Source: an uncultured Bacteroidota bacterium
GTDB lineage: Bacteria; Bacteroidota; Bacteroidia; Bacteroidales; SZUA-534
Assembly: GCA_937900725.1 (NCBI GenBank)
Contig: CALCFP010000392.1
Coordinates: 1 to 5,139 of the forward strand
Reading direction: 5' to 3'
Length of the DNA: 5,139 nucleotides
Made by a program: the position numbers and the translations under genes. The notes beneath the pieces were generated by a model. It worked only from the letters and a program-made list of their open reading frames with translations, made no database searches and was not told the DNA's origin. Shown here piece by piece: positions 1-5,139 of the stretch (position 1 is its first letter; each line of letters starts with the position of its first letter).

Positions 1-2
1 CG

Positions 3-449
3 GCGATACTTCCAATGACTCCAAACACATATAGGGTTTCATCGACATATGGATGGCGAATTCACCCGATCAACCTTCGCAGGCTCCATCATGATGGTCT
101 CGATATGGCTTCTGCCGAAGGTCAGAAAGTATATTGCACAGGCAATGGTGTTGTTGCTTCCATATCAAACGATCCTCGGGGCTATGGCAAACAGGTGATT
201 GTCGATCATGGGTATGGCTACAAAACAAGATATGCGCACTTGAGCAAGTTTGCTGTCAGTGTCGGAGACACGGTGAGCCGTGGCGCGGTTGTTGGAATGG
301 TTGGAAATACAGGAAAGTCGACAGGTCCGCATTTGCATTACGAGGTGATGACACCTAATGGAAAACAAAATCCTGAAAAATTCTACATTAAGGATTTGAC
401 TTCGTCGGAGTACCAGGAAATGCTTGAGTCGTACTCTAATCTTAATTGA
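3..449 (+). CDS. M23 family (LytM-type) zinc metallopeptidase, C-terminal part, 5'-truncated by window edge
   Basis: This is the C-terminal domain of a peptidoglycan endopeptidase-like protein. The reading frame is open to the left edge, so the ATG at 15 is an internal Met (it sits in the usual 'P-x-x-x-x-R-V-S-S-x-Y-G-W-R-x-H-P' entry of the domain) and the true start lies outside the window. Numbering from that Met, the zinc site is complete: H26 and D30 in HHDGLD, the catalytic H75 in YAHLS, and H106-L-H108 in the GPHLHYEV motif. An active enzyme is therefore expected. Family members cleave peptide cross-links in the cell wall and act in the periplasm; the signal peptide or membrane anchor would be in the missing part. 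The short tail after the domain (FYIKDLTSSEYQEMLE) resembles tails of Bacteroidales M23 proteins that I recall encoded beside alaS, but alaS is not visible here. The gene ends 123 bp before the next chosen start and is probably a separate transcription unit. Family call is firm; exact role is unknown. Confidence 0.95.
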   Translation, partial: AILPMTPNTYRVSSTYGWRIHPINLRRLHHDGLDMASAEGQKVYCTGNGVVASISNDPRGYGKQVIVDHGYGYKTRYAHLSKFAVSVGDTVSRGAVVGMVGNTGKSTGPHLHYEVMTPNGKQNPEKFYIKDLTSSEYQEMLESYSNLN

Positions 450-475
450 CTTTTCCCGTTTATAGAATTCACTGT

Positions 476-508
476 TTTGAAGTTTATGTGGCATAATGCC
501 ATATAATG
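476..508 (+). promoter_or_regulatory. Weak candidate promoter for the three-gene cluster
   Basis: A TTTG at 476-479 could serve as the Bacteroidetes -33 element, and TATAATG at 502-508 lies 22 bp further on. The latter only partly fits the Bacteroidetes -7 consensus TAnnTTTG, and the spacing is slightly long. The placement, 65-97 bp before the ATG at 573 and after the end of the previous gene, is sensible. The downstream half overlaps the inverted repeat at 484-506, which would allow a repressor to block it. This is a guess from position and weak motif match only. Confidence 0.2.
484..506 (+). other. 10-bp inverted repeat / hairpin between the peptidase and the lipoprotein gene
   Basis: The arms TTATGTGGCA (484-493) and TGCCATATAA (497-506) pair around a 3-nt TAA loop. 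Nine pairs are Watson-Crick and one is G-U (488/502); the inner five pairs (TGGCA/TGCCA) are perfect. It lies 35 bp after the peptidase stop and 66 bp before the chosen lipoprotein start. No U-run follows directly (the next bases are TGTGTTGT, with TTTT only at 520-523), so it is not a textbook intrinsic terminator. It could be a weak terminator or mRNA-end structure for the peptidase gene, or an operator, because it overlaps promoter-like bases. Confidence 0.5.
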
Positions 509-572
509 TGTTGTAATGCTTTTCCGATTCGTTATTTTTTCGTTACTTGCATTAAGTATTATCAATATTAAA

Positions 573-1472
573 ATGAAGACTTCAATATCAGTTATGTTGC
601 TCGCACTAGCCTCGTTTTTAGTGTGCTCGTGCAATAACCAGGCAAAAGTAAAAAAATCAGTTGAGACTGATTTAGAGGTTGATATGCGTACCGATACATC
701 AGCCCAAACAATTAAATTCGGCAATACACTTTTCAGTTTGCCATCGCCATACCAACTGACGATGATGATTAAAAATTCAGGCACAGTATTTGATGAAAGC
801 CTGCTAAATCCTATTTCGAATAACCATAACTACAGCACACTGTATAAAAAATGTGTCAATTTGGGTGTTTACGGAGCTGATTTGGCTTATCTCAACATTT
901 ATTCGCAGTCAGCGTTGGTTATCAATACATTCTCAGTGGTTAAAGTGCTTGCGACAGATTTGGACTTGCTGGCCACTTTCAGTAGCGAATTGGTTGACAG
1001 GGTGGAACGCAATATTGACAACAAGGATTCACTTCTTTCCATAATGTCCAATACATATAGGGATATCGATATGTTCCTGAAAGAGTCGGAGCGCGAGAAG
1101 GAAGGAACGCTTGTACTTGCCGGTGGATGGGTTGAGGCAATGTACATTTTGTCGCAGATGGCAACGGAGACTAAAGATGAAGTGCTGAAATTGCGGTTAG
1201 GTGAGAGCAAGCAACCTTTGGAAAACCTTATCAAAATTTTGTCACCTTACTATGGCGAAAGTCAGGACATAGCAAATCTTGTCGATTCGTTAATTGACTT
1301 GAGTGGGGCATATGAATCTGTCGAACAGACTTATGTGTTCTCCAACCCTGAAATAGACGCAGAAAGCAAAGTGACCATCATAAAATCTACAACAAAGGTT
1401 GTTGTAGCCGACTCGGATTTAATAAACATAGCAGATAAGTTGAAGGCTATTCGAATGTCGTTGGTTGAATAA
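573..1472 (+). CDS. Conserved hypothetical lipoprotein, mostly alpha-helical, 299 aa (first gene of cluster)
   Basis: Function is unknown. An in-frame ATG at 516 would add 19 residues and a second hydrophobic stretch. I chose 573 because it follows an A-rich leader (ATATTAAAATG) and gives a standard lipoprotein signal: MKTS, a hydrophobic core, then V-C-S-C with C20 as the lipidated residue. The residues after C20 are NNQAK, with no acidic surface-export signal, so a periplasm-facing lipid-anchored protein is likely. A flexible charged linker (about 21-50) leads into a helical body to residue 299. Landmarks are LPSPYQL (56-62), LNP near 75, C94 followed by LGVYGADLAY (97-106), a long charged helical stretch, and AGGWVEAMYI (183-192). 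I recall this motif set from uncharacterised Bacteroidetes lipoproteins, but know no assigned function. The gene ends 9 bp before the next gene, which supports an operon with the secreted protein and the ABC transporter. A perfect 9-bp inverted repeat lies near its 3' end (1387-1407). Confidence 0.88.
   Translation: MKTSISVMLLALASFLVCSCNNQAKVKKSVETDLEVDMRTDTSAQTIKFGNTLFSLPSPYQLTMMIKNSGTVFDESLLNPISNNHNYSTLYKKCVNLGVYGADLAYLNIYSQSALVINTFSVVKVLATDLDLLATFSSELVDRVERNIDNKDSLLSIMSNTYRDIDMFLKESEREKEGTLVLAGGWVEAMYILSQMATETKDEVLKLRLGESKQPLENLIKILSPYYGESQDIANLVDSLIDLSGAYESVEQTYVFSNPEIDAESKVTIIKSTTKVVVADSDLINIADKLKAIRMSLVE
1387..1407 (+). repeat. Perfect 9-bp inverted repeat inside the lipoprotein gene
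   Basis: CTACAACAA (1387-1395) and TTGTTGTAG (1399-1407) are exact reverse complements separated by AGG. In the protein this encodes part of the S-T-T-K-V-V-V segment near the C-terminus. In the mRNA it would form a tight stem-loop 63 nt before the stop codon. There is no U-run after it (GCCGAC follows), so it is not a terminator in the usual sense. It may be chance, since repeated GTT/ACA codons favour such pairing, or may influence mRNA processing between the first gene and the rest of the cluster. Confidence 0.45.
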
Positions 1473-1481
1473 TGTAAAAGA

Positions 1482-1916
1482 ATGATTATGAAAAAGATAT
1501 TATTGACTTTAGCGTTGTCGGCGGTTCTATTGCCGTTGGTGTCATTAGCCCAAAAGAAGTCGGCAATTGACAAATGTCAGGAGCATATTGTTGATCCTTT
1601 TATTTCTGATGGACAATGTTATACAGTGTTGCTCACAGAAGAGGATGTGGCGGAATTCTATGTTACATTCTATGGTGGAACCACCTATCGTCTTGTAGGT
1701 TATTGTGGCGAGGAGGATGGCAATCTAGCCTTTTCGGTCTACGATCAGGAACGTAACCTGTTGTTTACAAACCGTGATTTTGAAAACACGCCGTGTTGGG
1801 ACTTTAAGTTTGAAAATACGATGGACTGCATTATAGAGGCCGAAATCGACTCGAAGGAAATCAAGTCTGGAATGGCGGTAATGCTTGTCGGATTCAAACC
1901 TCAAGGCAATAAATGA
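1482..1916 (+). CDS. Small secreted Cys-rich protein, probable beta-sandwich (PPC-like), function unknown
   Basis: Two starts are possible: ATG 1482 (144 aa) or ATG 1488 (142 aa, beginning MKKILL). Neither has a Shine-Dalgarno sequence, and the second gives the more typical signal peptide. Numbering from 1488, the signal peptide runs to about A21, with cleavage expected in VSLA|QKK. There is no lipobox Cys, so the product is released into the periplasm or beyond. The mature part has five cysteines (30, 44, 73, 103, 114), enough for two disulfides. Its strand pattern (CYTVLL, EFYVTFYGGTTYRLVGYC, GNLAFSVYDQERNLLF, WDFKFENTMDCIIEAEI, GMAVMLVGF) resembles the jelly-roll of bacterial pre-peptidase C-terminal (PPC) or GOLD-like domains. 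That fold is my inference; I do not recognise the family by name. It starts 9 bp after the lipoprotein gene and its stop overlaps the start of the transporter gene by 4 bp. This points to co-translation and a role beside the transporter, for example as a periplasmic partner or substrate-binding accessory. Confidence 0.85.
   Translation: MIMKKILLTLALSAVLLPLVSLAQKKSAIDKCQEHIVDPFISDGQCYTVLLTEEDVAEFYVTFYGGTTYRLVGYCGEEDGNLAFSVYDQERNLLFTNRDFENTPCWDFKFENTMDCIIEAEIDSKEIKSGMAVMLVGFKPQGNK
1913..1916 (+). other. ATGA start/stop overlap coupling the secreted protein gene to the transporter gene
   Basis: The transporter ATG (1913-1915) and the TGA stop of the secreted protein (1914-1916) share bases. Such overlaps usually mean that ribosomes ending one gene restart on the next, linking the amounts of the two proteins. 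This is the strongest sequence evidence that the two genes work together. Confidence 0.9.
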
Positions 1917-4900
1917 GAGAAAAGGTACTGAAAGCGTTGATGCAGTTATTCGCCATTATTGTCGGTCCAAGGGCCAACAACAAGGGCGGACGGCAGATTA
2001 TTGAGGCTTTTTTGTACCAACAGTTAGGTGAGAATGCTGTCGGCGAGTACCTTGAACTTTTCGACGGGTTCTATTCCCATTATCAGCGTCGGCTGGTAGG
2101 GAATGGAAGCAAGGAGAAAAACCTTGCGCTCAATTCAGTCAAGGTGCTGAAAATATGCACGCAGATTAATGAAGAACTTGATATCAGGCAGAAACTGGTT
2201 GTTCTTGTCCGTTTGCTTGAATTCATAAAGTCGGGACAAGAAGTATCCGACCAGGAACTTGAGTTTGTGCAGGCGGTATCTGAAATTTTCTTTTTCTCAA
2301 GTGAGAATTTCCAACTGCTGCGCGATTTTGTGATGTCGGATGAGGAAAATGTGCCTGTTTCGCCAAAGTTTCTGCTCATTGACGGACACAGGGCATCGCT
2401 TATACCTGACATAAGGCACTATTGCCATGATATGTTTGAGGACAAGTTGTGGGTGCTGTATTTTGAGCAGTCGAATATGTATCTTGTCCGCAAGTTTGGT
2501 GCCAATGAACTTTACCTTAACGGGCAAGTCGTAATTCCTGGAAATGTTTATGTGCTGAATCAGGGGTCGTCATTGCGCGATTCACGAATGCGACCGATAT
2601 ACTATTCGGATATAGTCAACTTTTTCTTTGCCGATGAAATAGGCAACCGCATACAGTTTGTGGTCAAGGATGTAGAGTATTATTTCAAGGGCGGCGCAAA
2701 GGGTCTCAATGCAATAAACATGGTTCAGGAGTCAGGAAGCCTTGTCGGCATTATGGGCGCAAGCGGTTCTGGCAAGACGACTCTTCTGAATGTGCTGAAC
2801 GGAAGTGTACGGCCCACGTCCGGTACAGTTACGATTAATGGTATCGACATTTACCGAGATAGGAAAAAGGTTGAGGGATTGATAGGATTCGTATCGCAGG
2901 ATGACTTGCTGATTGAGGAGTTGACCGTATATCAAAACCTTTTGTACAATGCTCGGCTTTGCTTCAACGACTTGAGTGAGTTTCAGATAAACTGCAAGGT
3001 CCTGAAGGTGTTGAAGGTGCTCGGATTGTTCGAAATCAAGGATATGGTGGTCGGCAGTCCGTTGAACAAGAAGATAAGCGGTGGTCAGCGCAAGCGTCTG
3101 AACATCGCTTTGGAACTTATTCGCGAACCTGCAATCCTATTCCTTGACGAACCTACTTCTGGCTTGTCGTCGCGCGATAGCGAAAATATTATGGATATTC
3201 TCAAGGAGTTGACACTCAGGGGAAAACTGGTCTTTACGGTGATCCATCAGCCGTCGTCGGATATTTTCAAGATGTTTGACAACTTGTATATTCTCGACAA
3301 GGGCGGTTATCTGATATATGACGGAAATCCGGTGGATTCCATAATTTATTTCAAGACAAAAGTTCACCAGGTCAATTGCAACGACAGCGAGTGCCATACT
3401 TGTGGAAATGTCAATCCGGAACAGATATTCAACATTGTCGAGTCGCAAATGCTCGACGAATATGGCAATTTGACGCAGACCCGCAGGGTTCAGCCGAACG
3501 AGTGGTTCAAGTATTTTCAGGAAACGCGTAAGAGTATGCCTGAACCTGAACTGAAGAACGAGGATTTGCCAGAAAACGCATCGAAGATACCTGGCAAGTT
3601 CAAGCAGTTCAAGGTCTTTGCCGAACGTGATGTCCTTTCGAAATTGAGTAACCGGCAATATTTGATAATCAATATATTGGAGTCGCCAGTGCTGGCCTTC
3701 CTTTTGGCTTTCATCATCAGATATTTCAACGAATCGGGTGGTGGATATTGCTTCTTCAACAATGCCAATGTTCCGGTTTACATCTTTATGGCGGTCATTG
3801 TTGCCATTTTCATAGGTTTGTCGGTGAGTGCGGAGGAAATTGTGAAAGACCGGAAAATTCAGAAGCGTGAGCGGTTCCTGAATTTGAGCCGTACAAGTTA
3901 TTTGTTTTCTAAACTGGTGATTCTGTTTGCCATATCGGCTTTTCAGGCATTTCTGTTTGTGGCAGTTGGCAATCTGGTTCTTGGCATTAGGGGAATGTTC
4001 TTCTACTATTGGTTTGCGCTGTTCAGCTCGTGGTTCTTCTCGTGCCTGCTCGGACTTAACATTTCCGACAGTTTCGACGATGTGGTCACCATATATATAT
4101 TGATACCGTTTTTGGTGATTCCGCAACTTATCTTGAGTGGAATAATAGTATCGTTCGACAAGTTGAATCCTGCCATTTCGGAGCCTGACAGAATTCCGGT
4201 TTACGGCGAAATAATAACTGCACGTTGGGCATACGAGGCACTTGCCGTTCAGCAGTTCAAGGAGAATGAATTTGAAAGGGATTTCTATGAATACAATAAG
4301 ATAATGAGCCAATGCGATTTCCGAAAGAACTATTGGCTCAAGACTATTGAAAACAAGGTGACATACTGCAAGCGCAACTACGCCAATCCTTCGTGCCAGA
4401 TTAGGGTGAAAAGGGAACTTGAACTGGTGCGTAATGAACTGAACAAGCCACTTGATGCTATGAACTATTTTCAGTTCGACAAGACAGAAATGTTGCAACT
4501 CAATAAATTGACGCCTGAATTGTTCTCGCAACTCGAAGAGTTCCTGTCAAAACTGAAAACATATTACGCTAAGCAGTACAACTATGTGAATTCGCAAAAG
4601 GATTTGTTGATAAATTCAATGCAACGAACAGACGAAGAACGTGATAGGTTTATTCAACGCAAACGTGCATATAGCAACGAGAGCCTGACGTCGTTTGTGC
4701 GCAATTCGAATTCGCTCGACCGTATAATTGAAGTCAAGGGCAATCTGTACCAAAAGATTGACCCAATATACCTTGACCCTGTCAAGCCATTCATCAAGGC
4801 TCATTTCTATTCACCTTACAAGAACCTGTTTGGCGTGCCTTTCCCGACATATTGGGTAAATATGATTGTTATTTGGTTCTATTCGCTCGTTATGTTCATC

Positions 4901-4966
4901 ACACTTAAGTATAGGGTTTTGCGTAGGATTTTGGAACATTCGCCAAAATTCGGCAAGAAGGAGTGA
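1913..4966 (+). CDS. ABCG-type ABC transporter half-molecule with N-terminal TerB-like and beta-rich (FHA-like) domains
   Basis: This is an inner-membrane ATP-driven transporter of the ABCG/ABC2-membrane class in NBD-TMD order; it must dimerise to work. Residues 1-145 are helical, and the part with RQKLVVLVRLLEFIK (92-106), an 'EVSDQELEF' segment (110-118) and a following helix fits a TerB-like domain. Residues 152-240 are beta-rich (LYLNGQ 200-205, YYSDI 230-234), FHA-like at best. The ATPase (about 247-485) is complete: Walker A GASGSGKT (282-289, K288), Q-loop Q329, signature SGGQ (389-392), Walker B ILFLDEP with D412/E413, and switch H445. A linker with C489, C494, C497 follows. TM segments lie near 583-605, 620-640, 663-692, 695-717, 724-746 and 978-1000, with a cytosolic coupling region rich in charge (641-656). 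The TM5-TM6 loop (about 748-976) is periplasmic, large, helical, and has C801, C819, C828. The ATGA overlap with the preceding gene implies translational coupling. No catalytic residue is missing. The family resembles transporters I know from Bacteroidetes. The ABCG-like layout suggests export, but the substrate is unknown. Confidence 0.93.
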   Translation: MREKVLKALMQLFAIIVGPRANNKGGRQIIEAFLYQQLGENAVGEYLELFDGFYSHYQRRLVGNGSKEKNLALNSVKVLKICTQINEELDIRQKLVVLVRLLEFIKSGQEVSDQELEFVQAVSEIFFFSSENFQLLRDFVMSDEENVPVSPKFLLIDGHRASLIPDIRHYCHDMFEDKLWVLYFEQSNMYLVRKFGANELYLNGQVVIPGNVYVLNQGSSLRDSRMRPIYYSDIVNFFFADEIGNRIQFVVKDVEYYFKGGAKGLNAINMVQESGSLVGIMGASGSGKTTLLNVLNGSVRPTSGTVTINGIDIYRDRKKVEGLIGFVSQDDLLIEELTVYQNLLYNARLCFNDLSEFQINCKVLKVLKVLGLFEIKDMVVGSPLNKKISGGQRKRLNIALELIREPAILFLDEPTSGLSSRDSENIMDILKELTLRGKLVFTVIHQPSSDIFKMFDNLYILDKGGYLIYDGNPVDSIIYFKTKVHQVNCNDSECHTCGNVNPEQIFNIVESQMLDEYGNLTQTRRVQPNEWFKYFQETRKSMPEPELKNEDLPENASKIPGKFKQFKVFAERDVLSKLSNRQYLIINILESPVLAFLLAFIIRYFNESGGGYCFFNNANVPVYIFMAVIVAIFIGLSVSAEEIVKDRKIQKRERFLNLSRTSYLFSKLVILFAISAFQAFLFVAVGNLVLGIRGMFFYYWFALFSSWFFSCLLGLNISDSFDDVVTIYILIPFLVIPQLILSGIIVSFDKLNPAISEPDRIPVYGEIITARWAYEALAVQQFKENEFERDFYEYNKIMSQCDFRKNYWLKTIENKVTYCKRNYANPSCQIRVKRELELVRNELNKPLDAMNYFQFDKTEMLQLNKLTPELFSQLEEFLSKLKTYYAKQYNYVNSQKDLLINSMQRTDEERDRFIQRKRAYSNESLTSFVRNSNSLDRIIEVKGNLYQKIDPIYLDPVKPFIKAHFYSPYKNLFGVPFPTYWVNMIVIWFYSLVMFITLKYRVLRRILEHSPKFGKKE

Positions 4967-5025
4967 AGCCGTTTTGGAGCAATAATTAATTCGGAATCAC
5001 ATTGTTTGAAATTATATAATAAATT
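4967..5025 (+). promoter_or_regulatory. 59-bp AT-rich intergenic region; no clear terminator or promoter
   Basis: No GC-rich hairpin with a U-run is present after the transporter stop, so read-through into the next lipoprotein gene is possible. TTTG occurs at 4973-4976 and ATTGTTTG at 5001-5008. The second resembles the Bacteroidetes -7 element TAnnTTTG only in its TTTG half, and the 24-bp spacing is long. A 10-bp palindrome ATTATATAAT (5011-5020) sits just before the ATG but is pure A/T and may be chance. A separate start of transcription for the downstream gene therefore cannot be decided. Confidence 0.2.
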
Positions 5026-5139
5026 ATGAAAAAAATAGGCCTAATTATTTGCATTGCAGTGTCGTTCTTTGCGCAATCTTGCAATTCTGGAAATAATGTT
5101 GTTGAATATGTCAATGATGATGTTGTTGAGGTAAAAGAT
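5026..5139 (+). CDS. Lipoprotein, N-terminal 38 residues only (3'-truncated by window edge)
   Basis: ATG at 5026 follows an A/T-rich leader (ATAATAAATTATG) typical of Bacteroidetes starts, and the frame stays open to the last base. The encoded start, MKKIGLIICIAVSFFAQSC, is a clear lipoprotein signal peptide: two lysines, a hydrophobic core and the lipobox A-Q-S-C with C19 as the lipidation site. The residues after it (NSGNN, then an acidic, Val-rich stretch) look like the flexible linker of an outer-membrane lipoprotein; there is no acidic surface-export signal at +2 to +6. Overall form (signal, SCN, acidic linker) is like that of the lipoprotein at 573, so a paralogue is possible, but the visible part is too short to show it. 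It lies 59 bp after the transporter gene on the same strand and may belong to the same transcription unit. Function unknown. Confidence 0.8.
   Translation, partial: MKKIGLIICIAVSFFAQSCNSGNNVVEYVNDDVVEVKD

Noticed and set aside
15..17. ATG at 15 as the true start of the M23 peptidase
   Set aside because: The frame is open to the window edge and the ATG lies at the beginning of the catalytic domain with no signal peptide; the gene is cut by the edge.
516..572. Upstream ATG that would extend the lipoprotein by 19 residues
   Set aside because: It would place a second hydrophobic stretch ahead of an already complete lipoprotein signal peptide and lacks the A-rich leader seen before 573.
383..784. 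Minus-strand open frame of 133 codons spanning the peptidase end and the lipoprotein start
   Set aside because: It overlaps two supported + strand genes, has no recognisable motif or signal, and crosses the intergenic hairpin.
1674..1685. GGTGG-AA-CCACC inverted repeat in the secreted protein gene
   Set aside because: The 2-nt loop is too short for a good hairpin and the flanks do not pair; it reads as ordinary Gly-Gly-Thr-Thr codons.
3137..4531. Long open frame of 464 codons on the minus strand
   Set aside because: It lies wholly opposite the transporter gene, whose motifs and membrane segments are unmistakable. The antisense translation is rich in Arg/His/Gln, has no recognisable domain, signal or promoter, and is explained by the codon use of the real gene.
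1..5139. Search by eye for tRNA, CRISPR repeats, insertion sequences and direct repeats
   Set aside because: No cloverleaf, regularly spaced repeats, transposase motifs or long direct repeats were seen.

Overview
The window looks like a chromosomal segment of an uncultured or host-associated member of the Bacteroidales. The reasons are moderate GC content, A-rich leaders with no Shine-Dalgarno sequences in front of the start codons, several lipoprotein signal peptides, and protein families that I know mainly from Bacteroidetes. All five supported genes are on the + strand. I see no tRNA, rRNA, CRISPR array, insertion sequence or integrase.

Layout: (1) positions 3-449 hold the C-terminal end of an M23 (LytM-type) zinc peptidase gene that enters from the left. 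(2) Positions 450-572 are intergenic and contain a 10-bp hairpin (484-506), with weak promoter-like elements around it. (3) Positions 573-4966 form a tight three-gene cluster. It encodes an all-helical lipoprotein of unknown function (573-1472), a small secreted cysteine-rich, probably beta-sandwich protein (1482-1916), and a 1017-residue ABCG-type half-transporter (1913-4966). The last gene overlaps its predecessor by 4 bp (ATGA). (4) After a 59-bp gap a further lipoprotein gene begins at 5026 and runs off the right edge.

The transporter is the most interesting gene. Ahead of a complete nucleotide-binding domain it carries about 245 extra residues: a TerB-like helical domain followed by a beta-rich segment that recalls an FHA fold without its phosphopeptide-binding residues. 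It also has a Cys4-spacer-Cys2-spacer-Cys cluster in the linker after the ATPase, and an unusually large helical periplasmic loop (about 230 residues) between TM5 and TM6. Two exported proteins are encoded immediately upstream and a third exported protein just downstream. The simplest reading is an envelope transport or lipid/lipoprotein-handling system, with a regulated inner-membrane ABC pump and dedicated periplasmic or outer-membrane partners. The substrate cannot be told from sequence, and the partnership is inferred from gene order only.
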